Assembly (NCBI GenBank): GCA_015075165.1 | Contig: JABTUY010000001.1 | Coordinates: 496,001 to 560,000 of the forward strand | Reading direction: 5' to 3' | Length of the DNA stretch: 64,000 bases | Origin: Ideonella sp. | GTDB taxonomy: Bacteria; Pseudomonadota; Gammaproteobacteria; Burkholderiales; Burkholderiaceae_C | In this document: positions 16,890 to 26,371 of the stretch, piece after piece | Position numbering within the stretch: position 1 is the first letter of the stretch | Layout: every line of letters begins with the position of its first letter | Made by a program: the position numbers and the translations under genes | The notes under the pieces: generated by a model | Seen by the model: the letters and a program-made list of their open reading frames with translations, nothing else | What the model was told of the DNA's origin: nothing | Database searches by the model: none

Positions 16890-17570
16890 ATGCGACTGCT
16901 GGTCATCGAGGACGAAGCCAAGCTCGCCGACTACCTGCACCGGGGCTTGTCGGAGAACGGCTATGTCGTCGATGTCGCGCGCGACGGCATCGCCGGCCGG
17001 CAGCTCGCCACCGAAGGCGAGTACGACCTGGTGCTGCTCGACCTGATGCTGCCCGGCATCGACGGCTTCGGCGTGCTGAAGGCGATGCGCGCCAAGGGCA
17101 ATCGGCCGGTGCTGATGCTGACCGCGCGCGACAAGGTCGAAGACCGCGTGCGCGGCCTGCAAGACGGTGCCGACGATTACCTGGTCAAGCCGTTCGCCTT
17201 CTCGGAGCTGCTCGCGCGCGTCGGCGCGCTGCTGCGCCGCGGCGCCGGCAAGGCGATGGCCAGCAGCACGCAGCTGCAGCTGGCCGACCTGGAGATCGAC
17301 CTCGCCAGCCGCAAGGTGCACCGTGCGAAGCAGCGGCTCGACCTCACCGCCAAGGAGTTCAACCTGCTCGCGCTGCTGCTGCGGCGGCGCGGGCAGATCC
17401 TGTCGCGCACCACGCTGGCCGAGCAGGTGTGGGACATGAACTTCGATTCCGACACCAATGTCGTCGAGGTCGCGGTACGGCGCCTGCGCGCCAAGCTCGA
17501 CGACCCGTTCCAGAACAAGCTGCTGCACACCGTGCGCGGCATGGGCTACGTGCTGGAGGACCGGTCGTGA
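16890..17570 (+). CDS. OmpR/PhoB-family response regulator (heavy-metal type)
   Basis: 226 residues. The receiver domain shows the acidic pocket in [16 protein letters not shown], the phospho-acceptor Asp51 in VLLDLMLPG, the Thr in LMLTARD and the Lys in [16 protein letters not shown]. The C-terminal winged helix (about 125-224) ends [27 protein letters not shown]. Sequence resembles CusR/CopR/IrlR regulators. It sits downstream of the 20-bp palindrome and its stop overlaps the kinase start by 3 bases. Autoregulation is likely from the operator position. The signal sensed (metal or other) is inferred from family only. Confidence 0.93.
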   Translation: MRLLVIEDEAKLADYLHRGLSENGYVVDVARDGIAGRQLATEGEYDLVLLDLMLPGIDGFGVLKAMRAKGNRPVLMLTARDKVEDRVRGLQDGADDYLVKPFAFSELLARVGALLRRGAGKAMASSTQLQLADLEIDLASRKVHRAKQRLDLTAKEFNLLALLLRRRGQILSRTTLAEQVWDMNFDSDTNVVEVAVRRLRAKLDDPFQNKLLHTVRGMGYVLEDRS

Positions 17571-18982
17571 GCTCGCTGCCCGACAGCGCCTCGCTGCGCC
17601 CGCAGCCCGTCGCGGCATCGCCGCTGTCCGCCGAGCGCACCTGCAGCTACTCGATCGGCCGCCGGCTGTCGCTGAAGCTCGCGCTGCTGACAATGCTGGT
17701 GCTCGGCGTCACATTCGCATGCCTCTGGAGCGCCGTCGGCATGCTGCTGAAAGACAAGAACGCGCAGGAGCTCGACTACCGCGCCAGCGTGATGGCCAAG
17801 CTGCTGACCGCCACCGCCGCCAGTGGCGACGAGGCGGCCCTGCGCGACAAGATCGAGTCGTACGCCGCGCTGCGCGGCGGCACGCGCCTGGAACTCAAGC
17901 GCGCAGACGGACAGTACGTGTTCCGCGACCCCGATTTCGGCTCGCATGCCATGTCGGAGCACGCGCTGACGAGTGCCTTCACGATCGACGCGCCGCATAT
18001 CACCGGTGGCCGGCTCATCGCGACGCTCAGCATCGACTTCGCGGAGGACGCCAAGCTCGGCCACCGCTGGGCCGCGGTGCTGGTGGCGGCCACGTTGGCG
18101 TCGGGCGCGCTGGTGGCGCTGGCCGCGTGGTGGCGCGTGCGCCGCGAACTGCGGCCGCTGCACGCGCTGGCGCAGCAGACGCGCGCGATCTCGCCGCGCG
18201 CGCTCGACCAGCGCCTGCACCTCGACGACCCGGCCGAAGAGCTGCTGCCGTGGATCGTGCAGTTCAACGCGCTGATGGCGCGCCTGGAGCTCGCCTACGC
18301 GCAGCTCGAAGGCTTCAACGCCGACGTGGCGCACGAGCTGCGCACGCCGCTGGCCAACCTGATCGGCGCGACCGAGCTTGCGCTCGCGCGCGAGCGGCCG
18401 GCCGCCGAGCTGCGCGACACGCTGGTGTCGAACCTCGAAGAGCTGCAACGGCTGGCCACGATGGTCAACGACATGCTGTTCCTCTCGCTCGCCGACCGCG
18501 GCGCCGTCGCCCGGCGCGGCGCGCCGGTGAGCCTGGCCGCGCTCGCCGAGCAGGTGGTCGAGTTCCACGAGGCGGCGATCGACGAGGCGCGGCTCGACGT
18601 GCGCATCGAGGGCGACTCGCGCATCGCGGTGGACGAGGCGCTGTTCAAGCGCGCCGTGTCGAACCTGCTCGGCAACGCGACGCGCTATGCCGAGCCCGGT
18701 TCACGCGTGGCCGTGCAGATCGTCGCCGAGGCCACCGATGCCGCAGGCCACGTGCGCGTCGTGGTGCAGAACCAGGGGCCGCAGATCGACGCGCAGCACC
18801 TGCCGCGGCTGTTCGACCGCTTCTACCGCGGCCAGGAGTGCCGCAGCTGCGACGACGGCCAGCCGCACCACGGTCTCGGGCTGGCGATCGTCGCGGCGAT
18901 CGCGCGCATGCACGCCGGCGCGCCGCTGGCCGAATGCGTGGCCGGCACGACGCGGATCGGGTTCACCGTGGCGGCGGCCTGA
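17567..18982 (+). CDS. Sensor histidine kinase, CusS-like
   Basis: 471 residues with GTG start overlapping the regulator's stop (GTGA), so translation is coupled. TM1 is about residues 36-60, a periplasmic sensor loop of about 105 residues follows, and TM2 is about 167-190. HAMP leads to the H-box [14 protein letters not shown] with His256, the N-box [13 protein letters not shown], the F-box and the G-box GLGLAIV. Unusual is the stretch [16 protein letters not shown] between F- and G-boxes, with a CxxC and two His, where CusS-like kinases normally lack cysteines. It phosphorylates the adjacent regulator. The decayed copy at 14017-14421 derives from this gene or a sister. Confidence 0.93.
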   Translation: MSSLPDSASLRPQPVAASPLSAERTCSYSIGRRLSLKLALLTMLVLGVTFACLWSAVGMLLKDKNAQELDYRASVMAKLLTATAASGDEAALRDKIESYAALRGGTRLELKRADGQYVFRDPDFGSHAMSEHALTSAFTIDAPHITGGRLIATLSIDFAEDAKLGHRWAAVLVAATLASGALVALAAWWRVRRELRPLHALAQQTRAISPRALDQRLHLDDPAEELLPWIVQFNALMARLELAYAQLEGFNADVAHELRTPLANLIGATELALARERPAAELRDTLVSNLEELQRLATMVNDMLFLSLADRGAVARRGAPVSLAALAEQVVEFHEAAIDEARLDVRIEGDSRIAVDEALFKRAVSNLLGNATRYAEPGSRVAVQIVAEATDAAGHVRVVVQNQGPQIDAQHLPRLFDRFYRGQECRSCDDGQPHHGLGLAIVAAIARMHAGAPLAECVAGTTRIGFTVAAA

Positions 18983-19029
18983 GTCGCGGCGCGCCACCGG
19001 CCACGATCGACATCCACCGAAGCGGCAGG

Positions 19030-22000
19030 TCAGCGGGTCGACAGGCTCAGCAGTGCGCGGGGCCCGGCGGCTGCGGCGCCGGCGGCTGCAGCGGCCCCGC
19101 CAGCGGCAGCGGCGCCAGCAGCAGCGGTTGCGCCAGTCGATGTCGCCGGCGCGCTCGCCGCAGTCGCCGCGACGCCCGACGCCGCTGCGCCCCCAAGCTT
19201 CGGCGCCGCGAGGAACAGCCGCTCGCTCGGCAAGCCCTTGGCCAGCAGCGCGTCGCGCACCGCGAGCCCGCGCCGCACCGCGAGCTCGCGCATCGCATCG
19301 TCGCCCGCGGCGATGTGCTTCAGCAGCAGCGCCTCCATCTGCGCGTCGGGCACGTCCTTCGCGAAACCGAGCACGTTGCGCGGCTTGTCGGGCAGCTCGG
19401 TCTGCTTGTACAGCAGCTTCAACAGGCGCGAGCGCTCGGCTGCGCTCAATGCTGGCACCGGCCCGGCCGTGCCAGCCGCCGATGCGCCGCTGCCCGCTGC
19501 GCTGGCCGCGCTCGCGCCGACCGCCACGCCGGCACGCAACTGCTCGCGCCGCCGCTCGGCCAGCAGTTGCGCGTCGAGCACCGCACGCCGCAGTGCGTCG
19601 CGCTCGCCTTGCGGGTCGCTGGTGCCGGTGACGGTCATCTTCAACGCCGGCCGATCGGCAAGCGCCTTGGCGACCTTGTCGATCGTCTGGCGGCCTGCGG
19701 CGCTGAGCGCCGCGCTGCCGGGCGCGAACTCGACGGAGCTCGAGTCGTTGCCGCCGCCACCGGTCAGCAGCGCGAACGGCGCGGTCAGGGCCTTGACCAG
19801 CAGGTTGACGATCAGCTTCACGACGATGCCGCCGATGCTGAACTGCGGGTCGCTCAGGCTGCCGCTGACCGGCAGGTTGATGTCGATCACGCCGTTGCGG
19901 TCCTTCAGCAGCGCCACCGCCAGCAGCACCGGCAGCTTGGTGGCGTCGGGCGAGTCGACGCGGTCGCCGAACGTGAGCTGGTTCAGCACCAGCTGGTTGC
20001 TGGCCTGCAGCTTGCCGTCGGGGTCGATCTTGTAGGCCACGTCGACGCTGAGCTTGCCGCGCTCGATCGCGTAGCCGGCGTACTTGCCGGCGTACGGCGA
20101 CAACGGCGCCAGCTCGATGTCGGTGGCGCTGGCCTTGATGTCCATCGCCGGCGGCGACACCATCGGGTTCAGCCGGCCGCTGATCTGCAGCACACCGGTG
20201 CCGGCCACGCGGCCGCTCAAGTCGAGCGTGGCCATCTCGCGCGCGCTGGAGCTGAGCGCGCCGAGCGTACCGTTCAGGTCGGTCAGCGCTGCGCTGTAGT
20301 TCGGCCGCACGAAGTGATCGCTGAAGTCGACGCGGCCGGCGACCAGCCGCGTCGCATCGACGCTGAGGTCGATCGGCAGCCCGCCGCCGGCCGCTGCCGG
20401 CGCCGAAGCGGTGCCTGCCGGGGCGGAGGCCGCAGCGAGCGATGCGCTCGCGGTCTCCGGGCCCGGCGCAACAGCGCTCGCGACATTCGACGCGGGCGTG
20501 GCAGCGCCACCCGGTGCGGCGGCCGACGCGGCCGCTGCGGGGGCATCGGCCTGCAGGTTGAAGCGGCCCCGCTCGGTGACGAGCAGCTTGGCGTAGAAGT
20601 CGTTCAACTCGGCCTCGGCGATCGCCAGCGAAGGGCGCGCTCCCGGCTTCAGCGCGAACTTCAGGCCGCGCAGTGCCAACGCCTGCCAGGTCAGCAGTTC
20701 GTCGCCGCCGCCGGGCGCGGCGGTGCGCGCCGGCGCGCCGGGCGCGGCCACGTGCACGTCGCCGATCAGCACATCGCCGCGGGTGCCGACCTCGAGCCCC
20801 GCGGCGCGCTGGTGCAATGCAACGCGGCCCTTGTAGCCGGCCTCGGCGCGCAACAGCGTGACCGGCAGCTGCGCCGCGAAGTACCGCTCGAACGCCTGCA
20901 CCGGGAAGCGCACCACGCGCAACTCGCCATCGGCCTGCAACGGTTGCACACCGATCGCACCCTGCCAGTCGATCGTGCCGCGCTCGCGCGCATCGGCGTT
21001 GCGGCTGTTGCGGGCATCGGCGATGCGCGCCGCCAGCGTCACGCGCGCGGGCTGGGTGGCGCGCCCGTCCTGCCATTCGAACTGCTGCACGCCGATGCGC
21101 AACGCATCGACGTCGACGCGCAACGGCTCGCCGCCCTCGCCCGCCACCGTGGCATCGGCCCAGCGCAGCCGGCCGCGGTCGAGCGTGAGTTGCTGCAGCG
21201 TCAACCGCCACGGCGGCACGGCCGCACCGGCCTTGTCCGCGGAGGGCGACCGCTCGCGCGGAGCGGCCGACTCGGCCGACGTGGTTGGTGCGTCGGCCGC
21301 GCGCAGCCACTGCACCGCGTTGAATCGCCCCTGCGCATCGCGCGCGATCGCCACCGCGGGCTGGTCGAGTTCGAGATGGCCGAGCACCACCGAGTGCTGC
21401 AGCAGATCGATGCGCGAATCGCCGAGCGCGAGACGTTCGAGCGTGACACCGCCGGTGCCGTCGAACGCGCGGCGCGCGCGCGCCGGCAGCAGCTGCAACC
21501 GCTCGGCCGCGAGCTGGGCCACGTTCAGCTGCAGGCGCGGCGCGTTCTCGTCGGCCGACCAGTCGAGCGCCACCTTGGCCGCAAGCTTGCCGTGCAGCGA
21601 TGGCTCCAGCACCTGCGCCAGATACGGCGCGAACGCGTCGAGCGACAGGTCGGTCAGCGTCGCGTCGAGGCGCGCCTCGCGGTCGCTGGCCTGGCCTTGC
21701 AGCGCCAGTTGCCCGAGCGCGGCAGCATCGGCGCCCGCAGACCCGGCGGCCTTCTCACCCGGATTCGCACCCGCCTTGTCGGTGGCCTTGTCGGTGCGCG
21801 TGTCCGCCATCTTGCCGGGCGCGCCGCGCAGCGTCGCCGACAGCGTCAGCGGCATCGGCGCGGCGGTGGGCCACGCCACCTGCTCCACCTTGAGCGACAA
21901 CGCGTCGAGCGCAAGCGCGGCCGGCGGTGTCGTCGATGCATCGTTCCACACGATGCGTGAATCGGTGATCTCGATCGCGGCCGCGTGCAGCTGCCACGCC

Positions 22001-23211
22001 GGCGCGGGCGCGGCACCCGATTGCGACGCCGGGGCCGATGCCGCTGCGGCTGCCTTCGGCCCAGCCCCCGTCGTCGGCAGCGCCAGCCGCCCCTGCGCAT
22101 CGCGCGACAGGTGCAGCTGCGCGCCGTCGATGCGCAGCGTGCCGAACGCGAGGCTGTGCGCCAGCGGCTGCACGTCGGCCAGGCCGAGCTGCATCTGGCG
22201 CCACGCCAGCAGTGGCGCACCGCGCGCATCGACCAGTGCGAGGTCGGCCACGTCGAGCGTGCCGCGCAGCGTGGCGCGCGGTGCCGCGCCTGCGGGCTGC
22301 TGGAAGTCGAGCACCAACCGGCTCGAAACGCGGCCGCGCGTCGGGCGCAGCGGCAGCGACTTGGGCAGGTAGCCCAGGTAGGGCTGCACATCGAGCCCGG
22401 CGAAGGCGAGCTTCAGCTCGCCATGCTTGCTCTGCGCGAACGGCGTGGCCTGTGCGCCGCTGTCGAACGCCACGCCGTCGAGCTTGAACGCCAGGTGCGG
22501 CTCGACCCTCACCTGCACATCGGCCGGCAGGTTCGACACGAACGGCAACGCCAGCTGCAGGCCGTCGACCGTGTGCACGCGGCCGACCGGCCGGTCGTCG
22601 AAGCGTGCCTGCGCATTGCGCACCACCAGGTTGTAGAGCGCGAAGCGCGCCGGCTCCGACGCGGGCGGCGCATCGCCGCGCGGCGTGAAGCGCTCGATCA
22701 GGTCGTCGATGTCGTAGTGCCCCTCGGCGAGCCGGGCCACGCGCAGCTGCAGCTCGTCGACGTCGAGCGCCTCGACCACCGGCGCGCGCCGCCACAGCGA
22801 CGACGCCGACAGGTTCGCGTGCAGGCGGCCGACGCGCAGCAGCGGCTCGGCTGCAGCCGCACCCGCTGTTGCACCGGTCGCCGTGCTGGCCGCTGCAGCA
22901 TCCAGCGTGGCCGGCGCGGCCGCGCCCCGCGCCGCAACGGCCACGCCACGCAGCGTGAGGTCGAGGCTCCAGGGCCTGAAGTGGACCGTGTCGATGCTCA
23001 GCGCGCGGCCGAGCGCGGCGCTGCCGCGCGACTGCAGTTGCCACTTCAGCAGCGGCGGCACGGCCAGCCAGCCGAGCAGCCACAGCACCAGGATGACCGC
23101 CGCCGCCAGCAGCAGGCGACGCGCCCAGCGGCCGCGCCAACCGGCGTGCGCCAGCGCGCTCCAGCGTTCACGCCAGCGCGCCAGCCCGAAGCGTCGTGTC
23201 GTCGCGGTCAT
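19030..23211 (-). CDS. Giant AsmA-like DUF748 protein
   Basis: 1393 residues. After a basic start comes one membrane anchor (WARRLLLAAAVILVLWLLGWLAVPPLL, about residues 29-55), then a very long periplasmic chain with AsmA/DUF748 repeats, for example FRPWSLDLTLRGVAV and the later block ATDIELAPLSPYAGKYAGYAIERGKLSVDVAYKID, and VDSPDATKLPVLLAVALLKDRNGVIDINLPVSG, the family's most conserved region. Near the C terminus SAALSAAGRQTIDKVAKAL...VTGTSDPQGERDAL is OmpA-like. Related proteins bridge the envelope and move phospholipids or affect outer-membrane assembly. The ATG at MTATTRRFG is the start nearest the anchor. Confidence 0.88.
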   Translation of the reverse strand: MTATTRRFGLARWRERWSALAHAGWRGRWARRLLLAAAVILVLWLLGWLAVPPLLKWQLQSRGSAALGRALSIDTVHFRPWSLDLTLRGVAVAARGAAAPATLDAAAASTATGATAGAAAAEPLLRVGRLHANLSASSLWRRAPVVEALDVDELQLRVARLAEGHYDIDDLIERFTPRGDAPPASEPARFALYNLVVRNAQARFDDRPVGRVHTVDGLQLALPFVSNLPADVQVRVEPHLAFKLDGVAFDSGAQATPFAQSKHGELKLAFAGLDVQPYLGYLPKSLPLRPTRGRVSSRLVLDFQQPAGAAPRATLRGTLDVADLALVDARGAPLLAWRQMQLGLADVQPLAHSLAFGTLRIDGAQLHLSRDAQGRLALPTTGAGPKAAAAASAPASQSGAAPAPAWQLHAAAIEITDSRIVWNDASTTPPAALALDALSLKVEQVAWPTAAPMPLTLSATLRGAPGKMADTRTDKATDKAGANPGEKAAGSAGADAAALGQLALQGQASDREARLDATLTDLSLDAFAPYLAQVLEPSLHGKLAAKVALDWSADENAPRLQLNVAQLAAERLQLLPARARRAFDGTGGVTLERLALGDSRIDLLQHSVVLGHLELDQPAVAIARDAQGRFNAVQWLRAADAPTTSAESAAPRERSPSADKAGAAVPPWRLTLQQLTLDRGRLRWADATVAGEGGEPLRVDVDALRIGVQQFEWQDGRATQPARVTLAARIADARNSRNADARERGTIDWQGAIGVQPLQADGELRVVRFPVQAFERYFAAQLPVTLLRAEAGYKGRVALHQRAAGLEVGTRGDVLIGDVHVAAPGAPARTAAPGGGDELLTWQALALRGLKFALKPGARPSLAIAEAELNDFYAKLLVTERGRFNLQADAPAAAASAAAPGGAATPASNVASAVAPGPETASASLAAASAPAGTASAPAAAGGGLPIDLSVDATRLVAGRVDFSDHFVRPNYSAALTDLNGTLGALSSSAREMATLDLSGRVAGTGVLQISGRLNPMVSPPAMDIKASATDIELAPLSPYAGKYAGYAIERGKLSVDVAYKIDPDGKLQASNQLVLNQLTFGDRVDSPDATKLPVLLAVALLKDRNGVIDINLPVSGSLSDPQFSIGGIVVKLIVNLLVKALTAPFALLTGGGGNDSSSVEFAPGSAALSAAGRQTIDKVAKALADRPALKMTVTGTSDPQGERDALRRAVLDAQLLAERRREQLRAGVAVGASAASAAGSGASAAGTAGPVPALSAAERSRLLKLLYKQTELPDKPRNVLGFAKDVPDAQMEALLLKHIAAGDDAMRELAVRRGLAVRDALLAKGLPSERLFLAAPKLGGAAASGVAATAASAPATSTGATAAAGAAAAGGAAAAAGAAAAGPRALLSLSTR

Positions 23212-23306
23212 TGGCCGCAGTCTATTCGCGCGGCCGCGCACCCTGCCGCGGCGCGCCCGCACCGTTGCACACACGGTGCAGCCGGCGGCACCGCTACCAT
23301 CGGCGC

Positions 23307-23930
23307 ATGCGCTTCGACCGACGTTGTGCTGCGGCCGGCCTGCTGACCCTGACGCTGCTCGGCACCGCCGCGCCCGCGCAGGCGCAGGCCGTCACGCTGT
23401 GCGGTGGCTACCGTGCCGGCAGCGGCTTTCGCGACAGCAGCGGCGCCGATGCGCCGATCGACCTGCGCAGCACCGCGGCGCTGTCGGCCGCATACGAGTG
23501 GCCCAACGGCAGCAGTCGTCCGCTGCAGCTGCTGCTGTCGCACCAGCGCACGCGGCTGGACATCGGCGCCTCGGGCAACGCGGGCGCACCGAGCTCGATG
23601 CCGCTGCGACTGAGCTACCTGCACCTGGGCGGGCTCAACTTCTTCGAAGGCGGCACCGGCGGCCCGTATGTGGCCGGCGGCATCGGCGTGACGCTGATGA
23701 ACCCGGGCCTGCCAGGCACCTCGTCACGCGTGCGCGGCTCGCTCAACGTCGGGCTCGGCTACCAGTGGCCGCTCGGGCCCTCGCTGGCGCTGCGCACCGA
23801 GCTGCGCGGCTATGCCACGCTGATCCGCAGCGACGGCGCTTTCTTCTGCTCCGGCGGCTGCGTGGTGCAGATCAAGGGCGACACGCTGACGCAGCTGGAA
23901 GGTTTGGTCGGGCTGTCGATGGCGTTCTGA
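23307..23930 (+). CDS. Predicted outer-membrane beta-barrel protein
   Basis: 207 residues with a signal peptide ending APAQA. The mature part has alternating beta-strand pattern (RPLQLLLSHQRTRLDIGAS, LRLSYLHLGGLNFF, PYVAGGIGVTLMNPG, VRGSLNVGLGYQWPL, LALRTELRGYATLI) and a C-terminal Phe, as in OmpW/OmpA-like small barrels. A CSGGC pair is near the end. No specific family is recognised. TACCAT ends 6 bp before the ATG, suggesting a leaderless mRNA. Confidence 0.7.
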   Translation: MRFDRRCAAAGLLTLTLLGTAAPAQAQAVTLCGGYRAGSGFRDSSGADAPIDLRSTAALSAAYEWPNGSSRPLQLLLSHQRTRLDIGASGNAGAPSSMPLRLSYLHLGGLNFFEGGTGGPYVAGGIGVTLMNPGLPGTSSRVRGSLNVGLGYQWPLGPSLALRTELRGYATLIRSDGAFFCSGGCVVQIKGDTLTQLEGLVGLSMAF

Positions 23931-24005
23931 GCCGGTCGCCGCGCCGGGCGAGTACCCGAGAAGCCAAATTGCACCGCAATCGGCGTGCAAGGTGCCGTGC
24001 CCGCG

Positions 24006-24041
24006 TTGACGGCCGCCGGGGCGCGCGCCGACAGTGCGCCG
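24006..24041 (+). promoter_or_regulatory. Promoter placing the transcript start at the ATG
   Basis: TTGACG (24006-24011) and GACAGT (24030-24035) are separated by 18 bp and the ATG follows 6 bp after the -10. Transcription would begin at or next to the A of the start codon, predicting a leaderless mRNA. No Shine-Dalgarno sequence is visible before the ATG. Confidence 0.55.
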
Positions 24042-24575
24042 ATGCGAACCCGACTCGCGCTTGCACTGCTGTCGAGCTGCCTGGCCCTGGCCCCCGCGGC
24101 TGTGCAATCCGCCGACGACACCGCTGCCGGCGCCGACGCGAAGCGCACCGGCAACGTGCTGCGGCTGCGCCAGCACACGCCCGCCGCACCCGCGCAGGAC
24201 GCGACGCCGACGGTGGAGTCGTTCGTCGAACTGGCCACCACGAAGGACATCGACGCCGTCTACAAGACCTTCGGCGACCTGCCGGTGCGCGCCAACGGCG
24301 AGCTGGCACTGAAGCACTACCTGGCCACCGAGGTGATGCCGTTCTTCGCCGACGCCGCGCGGCTCGACCGCCACCTGCGCGTGGTGGGCGCCACGTTCGA
24401 CGACGACAGCACCGGCCAGATCGCCTACGCCTACGCAGTGACGAAGGCGGGCCGGCTGGCGCCGTTCACGATCGCCTGGCGCGTCGAAGGCGGCCGTGCG
24501 AAGTTGATGGACGTGAAGGTGGGCCGCTGCGTGCCGGCGCGCCACCCGGTGCTGCCCGGCGGCTGCGGGGGCTGA
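24042..24575 (+). CDS. Secreted protein of unknown function
   Basis: 177 residues. Signal peptide MRTRLALALLSSCLALAPAAVQS precedes a low-complexity linker and a compact domain (TPTVESFVELATTKDIDAVYKTFGDL through GQIAYAYAVTKAGRLAPFTIAWRVEGG) that has the alpha/beta pattern of small NTF2-like or DUF3828-like proteins. I do not recognise a specific family. A good TTGACG/GACAGT promoter sits directly at the start. Confidence 0.6.
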   Translation: MRTRLALALLSSCLALAPAAVQSADDTAAGADAKRTGNVLRLRQHTPAAPAQDATPTVESFVELATTKDIDAVYKTFGDLPVRANGELALKHYLATEVMPFFADAARLDRHLRVVGATFDDDSTGQIAYAYAVTKAGRLAPFTIAWRVEGGRAKLMDVKVGRCVPARHPVLPGGCGG

Positions 24576-24616
24576 AGAGAAGAGCGCGCGAGGCGCACGC
24601 AGCCGCGGCGCCGCCG

Positions 24617-25354
24617 CTACGCCGCGCGGCGCAGGTTGCGCTCGAACAGATCGAACAGCCGCACCCAGTGCCTCTCGGCCGACGGCTTGTCGTAGCAATG
24701 GCGCTGCGCAAACACGAAACCGTGCTCGGCGCCCGGATACCACTCGACGCGGTGCTTCACGCCAGCCGCCTGCAGCGCCGCCCGCAACTGCTCGACATGC
24801 GGCTTCGGCGCCCACTTGTCGATCTCGGCGCAGGCGAAGTAGCTCTCGCCGCGCAGCGCGTCGACCATGCGGTGCGGCGACGTCGGCGCGTCGGTGACCA
24901 TGTTGGCGCCGTGGATCGACGCGATGCAGCGCAGCCGCGGCGCGAACGCACCGCCGGCCCAGACGACGAACGGCCCGCTCATGCAGTAGCCGACCGCGCC
25001 GATGCGCAACGCATCGGCCTGCGGCTGAGCGTCGACGAACTGCAGCAGCGCCTCGGTATCGGTCAGCGTGGTGCGACGGTCGAGTGAATTCATGTGCTCG
25101 AACATCACCGCCATGCCAGCCTCGGTGCGCTCCTTCAGCTCGTACTGGCGCGTGCGGCGGTAGTACAGGTTGGGCAGCACGACGAAGTAGCCCACCGCGG
25201 CGATGCGCCGCGCCATGTCGTGCAGTTCCTCGCGCTTGCCCGGCGCGTCCATGTAGAACAGCACCACCGGGAACGGCCCGCCCTCGTCGGGGTGGGCGAC
25301 GAAGCTGTTCATCGCACCGTCGGCGGTGCGGATGTCGAGGTGGTGCTCGATCAT
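24617..25354 (-). CDS. Dienelactone hydrolase family protein
   Basis: 245 residues. Features are GAMNSFVAHPDEGGPFPVVLFYMDAPG at the N terminus, FVVLPNLYYR, the nucleophile elbow GAVGYCMSGPFVVWAGG carrying the family's Cys, the acid in the YFACAEIDKWAP strand, and the C-terminal His in YPGAEHGFVFAQR. The family cleaves dienelactones and many related esters. It ends near a run of G+C-rich DNA with no gene and is preceded, 40 bp away, by the RraA-like gene on the same strand. Confidence 0.9.
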   Translation of the reverse strand: MIEHHLDIRTADGAMNSFVAHPDEGGPFPVVLFYMDAPGKREELHDMARRIAAVGYFVVLPNLYYRRTRQYELKERTEAGMAVMFEHMNSLDRRTTLTDTEALLQFVDAQPQADALRIGAVGYCMSGPFVVWAGGAFAPRLRCIASIHGANMVTDAPTSPHRMVDALRGESYFACAEIDKWAPKPHVEQLRAALQAAGVKHRVEWYPGAEHGFVFAQRHCYDKPSAERHWVRLFDLFERNLRRAA

Positions 25355-25394
25355 GCGGTGCCTCCTGGCGTTGCGTGCCGACAGATCGCCGCGT

Positions 25395-26123
25395 TCAGCG
25401 CCCGCCGCCCTGCGCCTTCACCCAGGCCTGGTAGCGTGCCTTGTTCTCGTCGTTGGGCGGGTACAGCCCCGGCAGCGCGGCACCGCGCTCGACCTCGGAC
25501 ATGATCCAGCCCTCGAGCCGCTCCTGCTCAACCGCGGCATCGACCACCTCGCCCAGCAGGGCCTGCGGGATCAGCACCGCGCCATCCTGATCGACCACGA
25601 TCACGTCGTTCGGGAACACCGCGACGCCGCCGCAGTCGATCGGCTCCTGCCAGCCGACGAAGGTGAGGCCGGCCACCGACGGCGGCGCCGCGGTGCCCCG
25701 GCACCACACCGGAAGGCCCGTGCCGAGCACCCCGGCCACGTCGCGCACCACGCCGTCGCTGACCAGCGCCGCAACACCGCGGCGCACCATGCGCGCGCAG
25801 AGGATGTCGCCGAAGATGCCGGCGTCGGCGGTGCCCAGCGCGCCGACCACCGCGATGCAGCCGGCCGACATCGCCTCGATCGCCGCGCGCGTCGAGGTCG
25901 GGTTGCCCCACGAGGCCGGCGTGGCGAGGTCTTCGCGCGCCGGCACGAAGCGCAGCGTGAACGCGCGCCCCACCAGACGCGGCTGGCCGTCGCGCAGCGG
26001 CCGCGCGCCGCGCAGCCACACGTTGCGCAGCCCGTGCTTCAGCAGCACGGTGGTCAGCGTGGCGGTCGAGACGCCGGCCAGGGCTTGTGTGATCCGTGGA
26101 TCGAGAGGCGACGGAGGCACCAT
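25395..26123 (-). CDS. RraA-family protein
   Basis: 242 residues. The RraA/dimethylmenaquinone-methyltransferase-like signature is visible: TATLTTVLLKHGLRNVW, ARPL, GRAFTLRFVP, AVVGALGTADAGIFGDILCARMVRRGVAALVSDGVVRDVAG (with the RD pair), NDVIVVDQDGAVLIPQ. In this family some members are 4-hydroxy-4-methyl-2-oxoglutarate or related oxoacid aldolases, and only close homologues of E. coli RraA inhibit RNase E. Its pairing with a dienelactone hydrolase gene downstream fits aromatic or oxoacid catabolism. The start is the ATG of MVPPSPLDP; the frame extends upstream without family similarity. Confidence 0.85.
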   Translation of the reverse strand: MVPPSPLDPRITQALAGVSTATLTTVLLKHGLRNVWLRGARPLRDGQPRLVGRAFTLRFVPAREDLATPASWGNPTSTRAAIEAMSAGCIAVVGALGTADAGIFGDILCARMVRRGVAALVSDGVVRDVAGVLGTGLPVWCRGTAAPPSVAGLTFVGWQEPIDCGGVAVFPNDVIVVDQDGAVLIPQALLGEVVDAAVEQERLEGWIMSEVERGAALPGLYPPNDENKARYQAWVKAQGGGR

Positions 26124-26371
26124 GGCAATGACTTCCGGCAGGGGTCGGATCGAGATTGTCTCCGAGCCGCCCGGCCGGCTGAATGCCGAGCAGCCGATGA
26201 GATCGAACCCCGCTGCGCTTCGTGCGGCGCGTGGCCGCCCGGCAGCCACAGCGCCTGAGCCACGACCGGCACACACGTGGACGCCCGAGGCGCACCGGGA
26301 CTGCATCGGATCGTGACAGCGCACGCGGCGCGCAAGCCATAGTCTTCGCATCTTTACCGGGGAGGCACGTG

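Noticed and set aside
17458-21960. 1500-codon plus-strand frame across the kinase and DUF748 genes
   Set aside because: Arg/Ala/Gly-rich shadow typical of G+C-rich DNA; the true genes in other frames have clear domains.
23941-24005. Possible structured element between two secreted-protein genes
   Set aside because: I could find only short, imperfect pairings.
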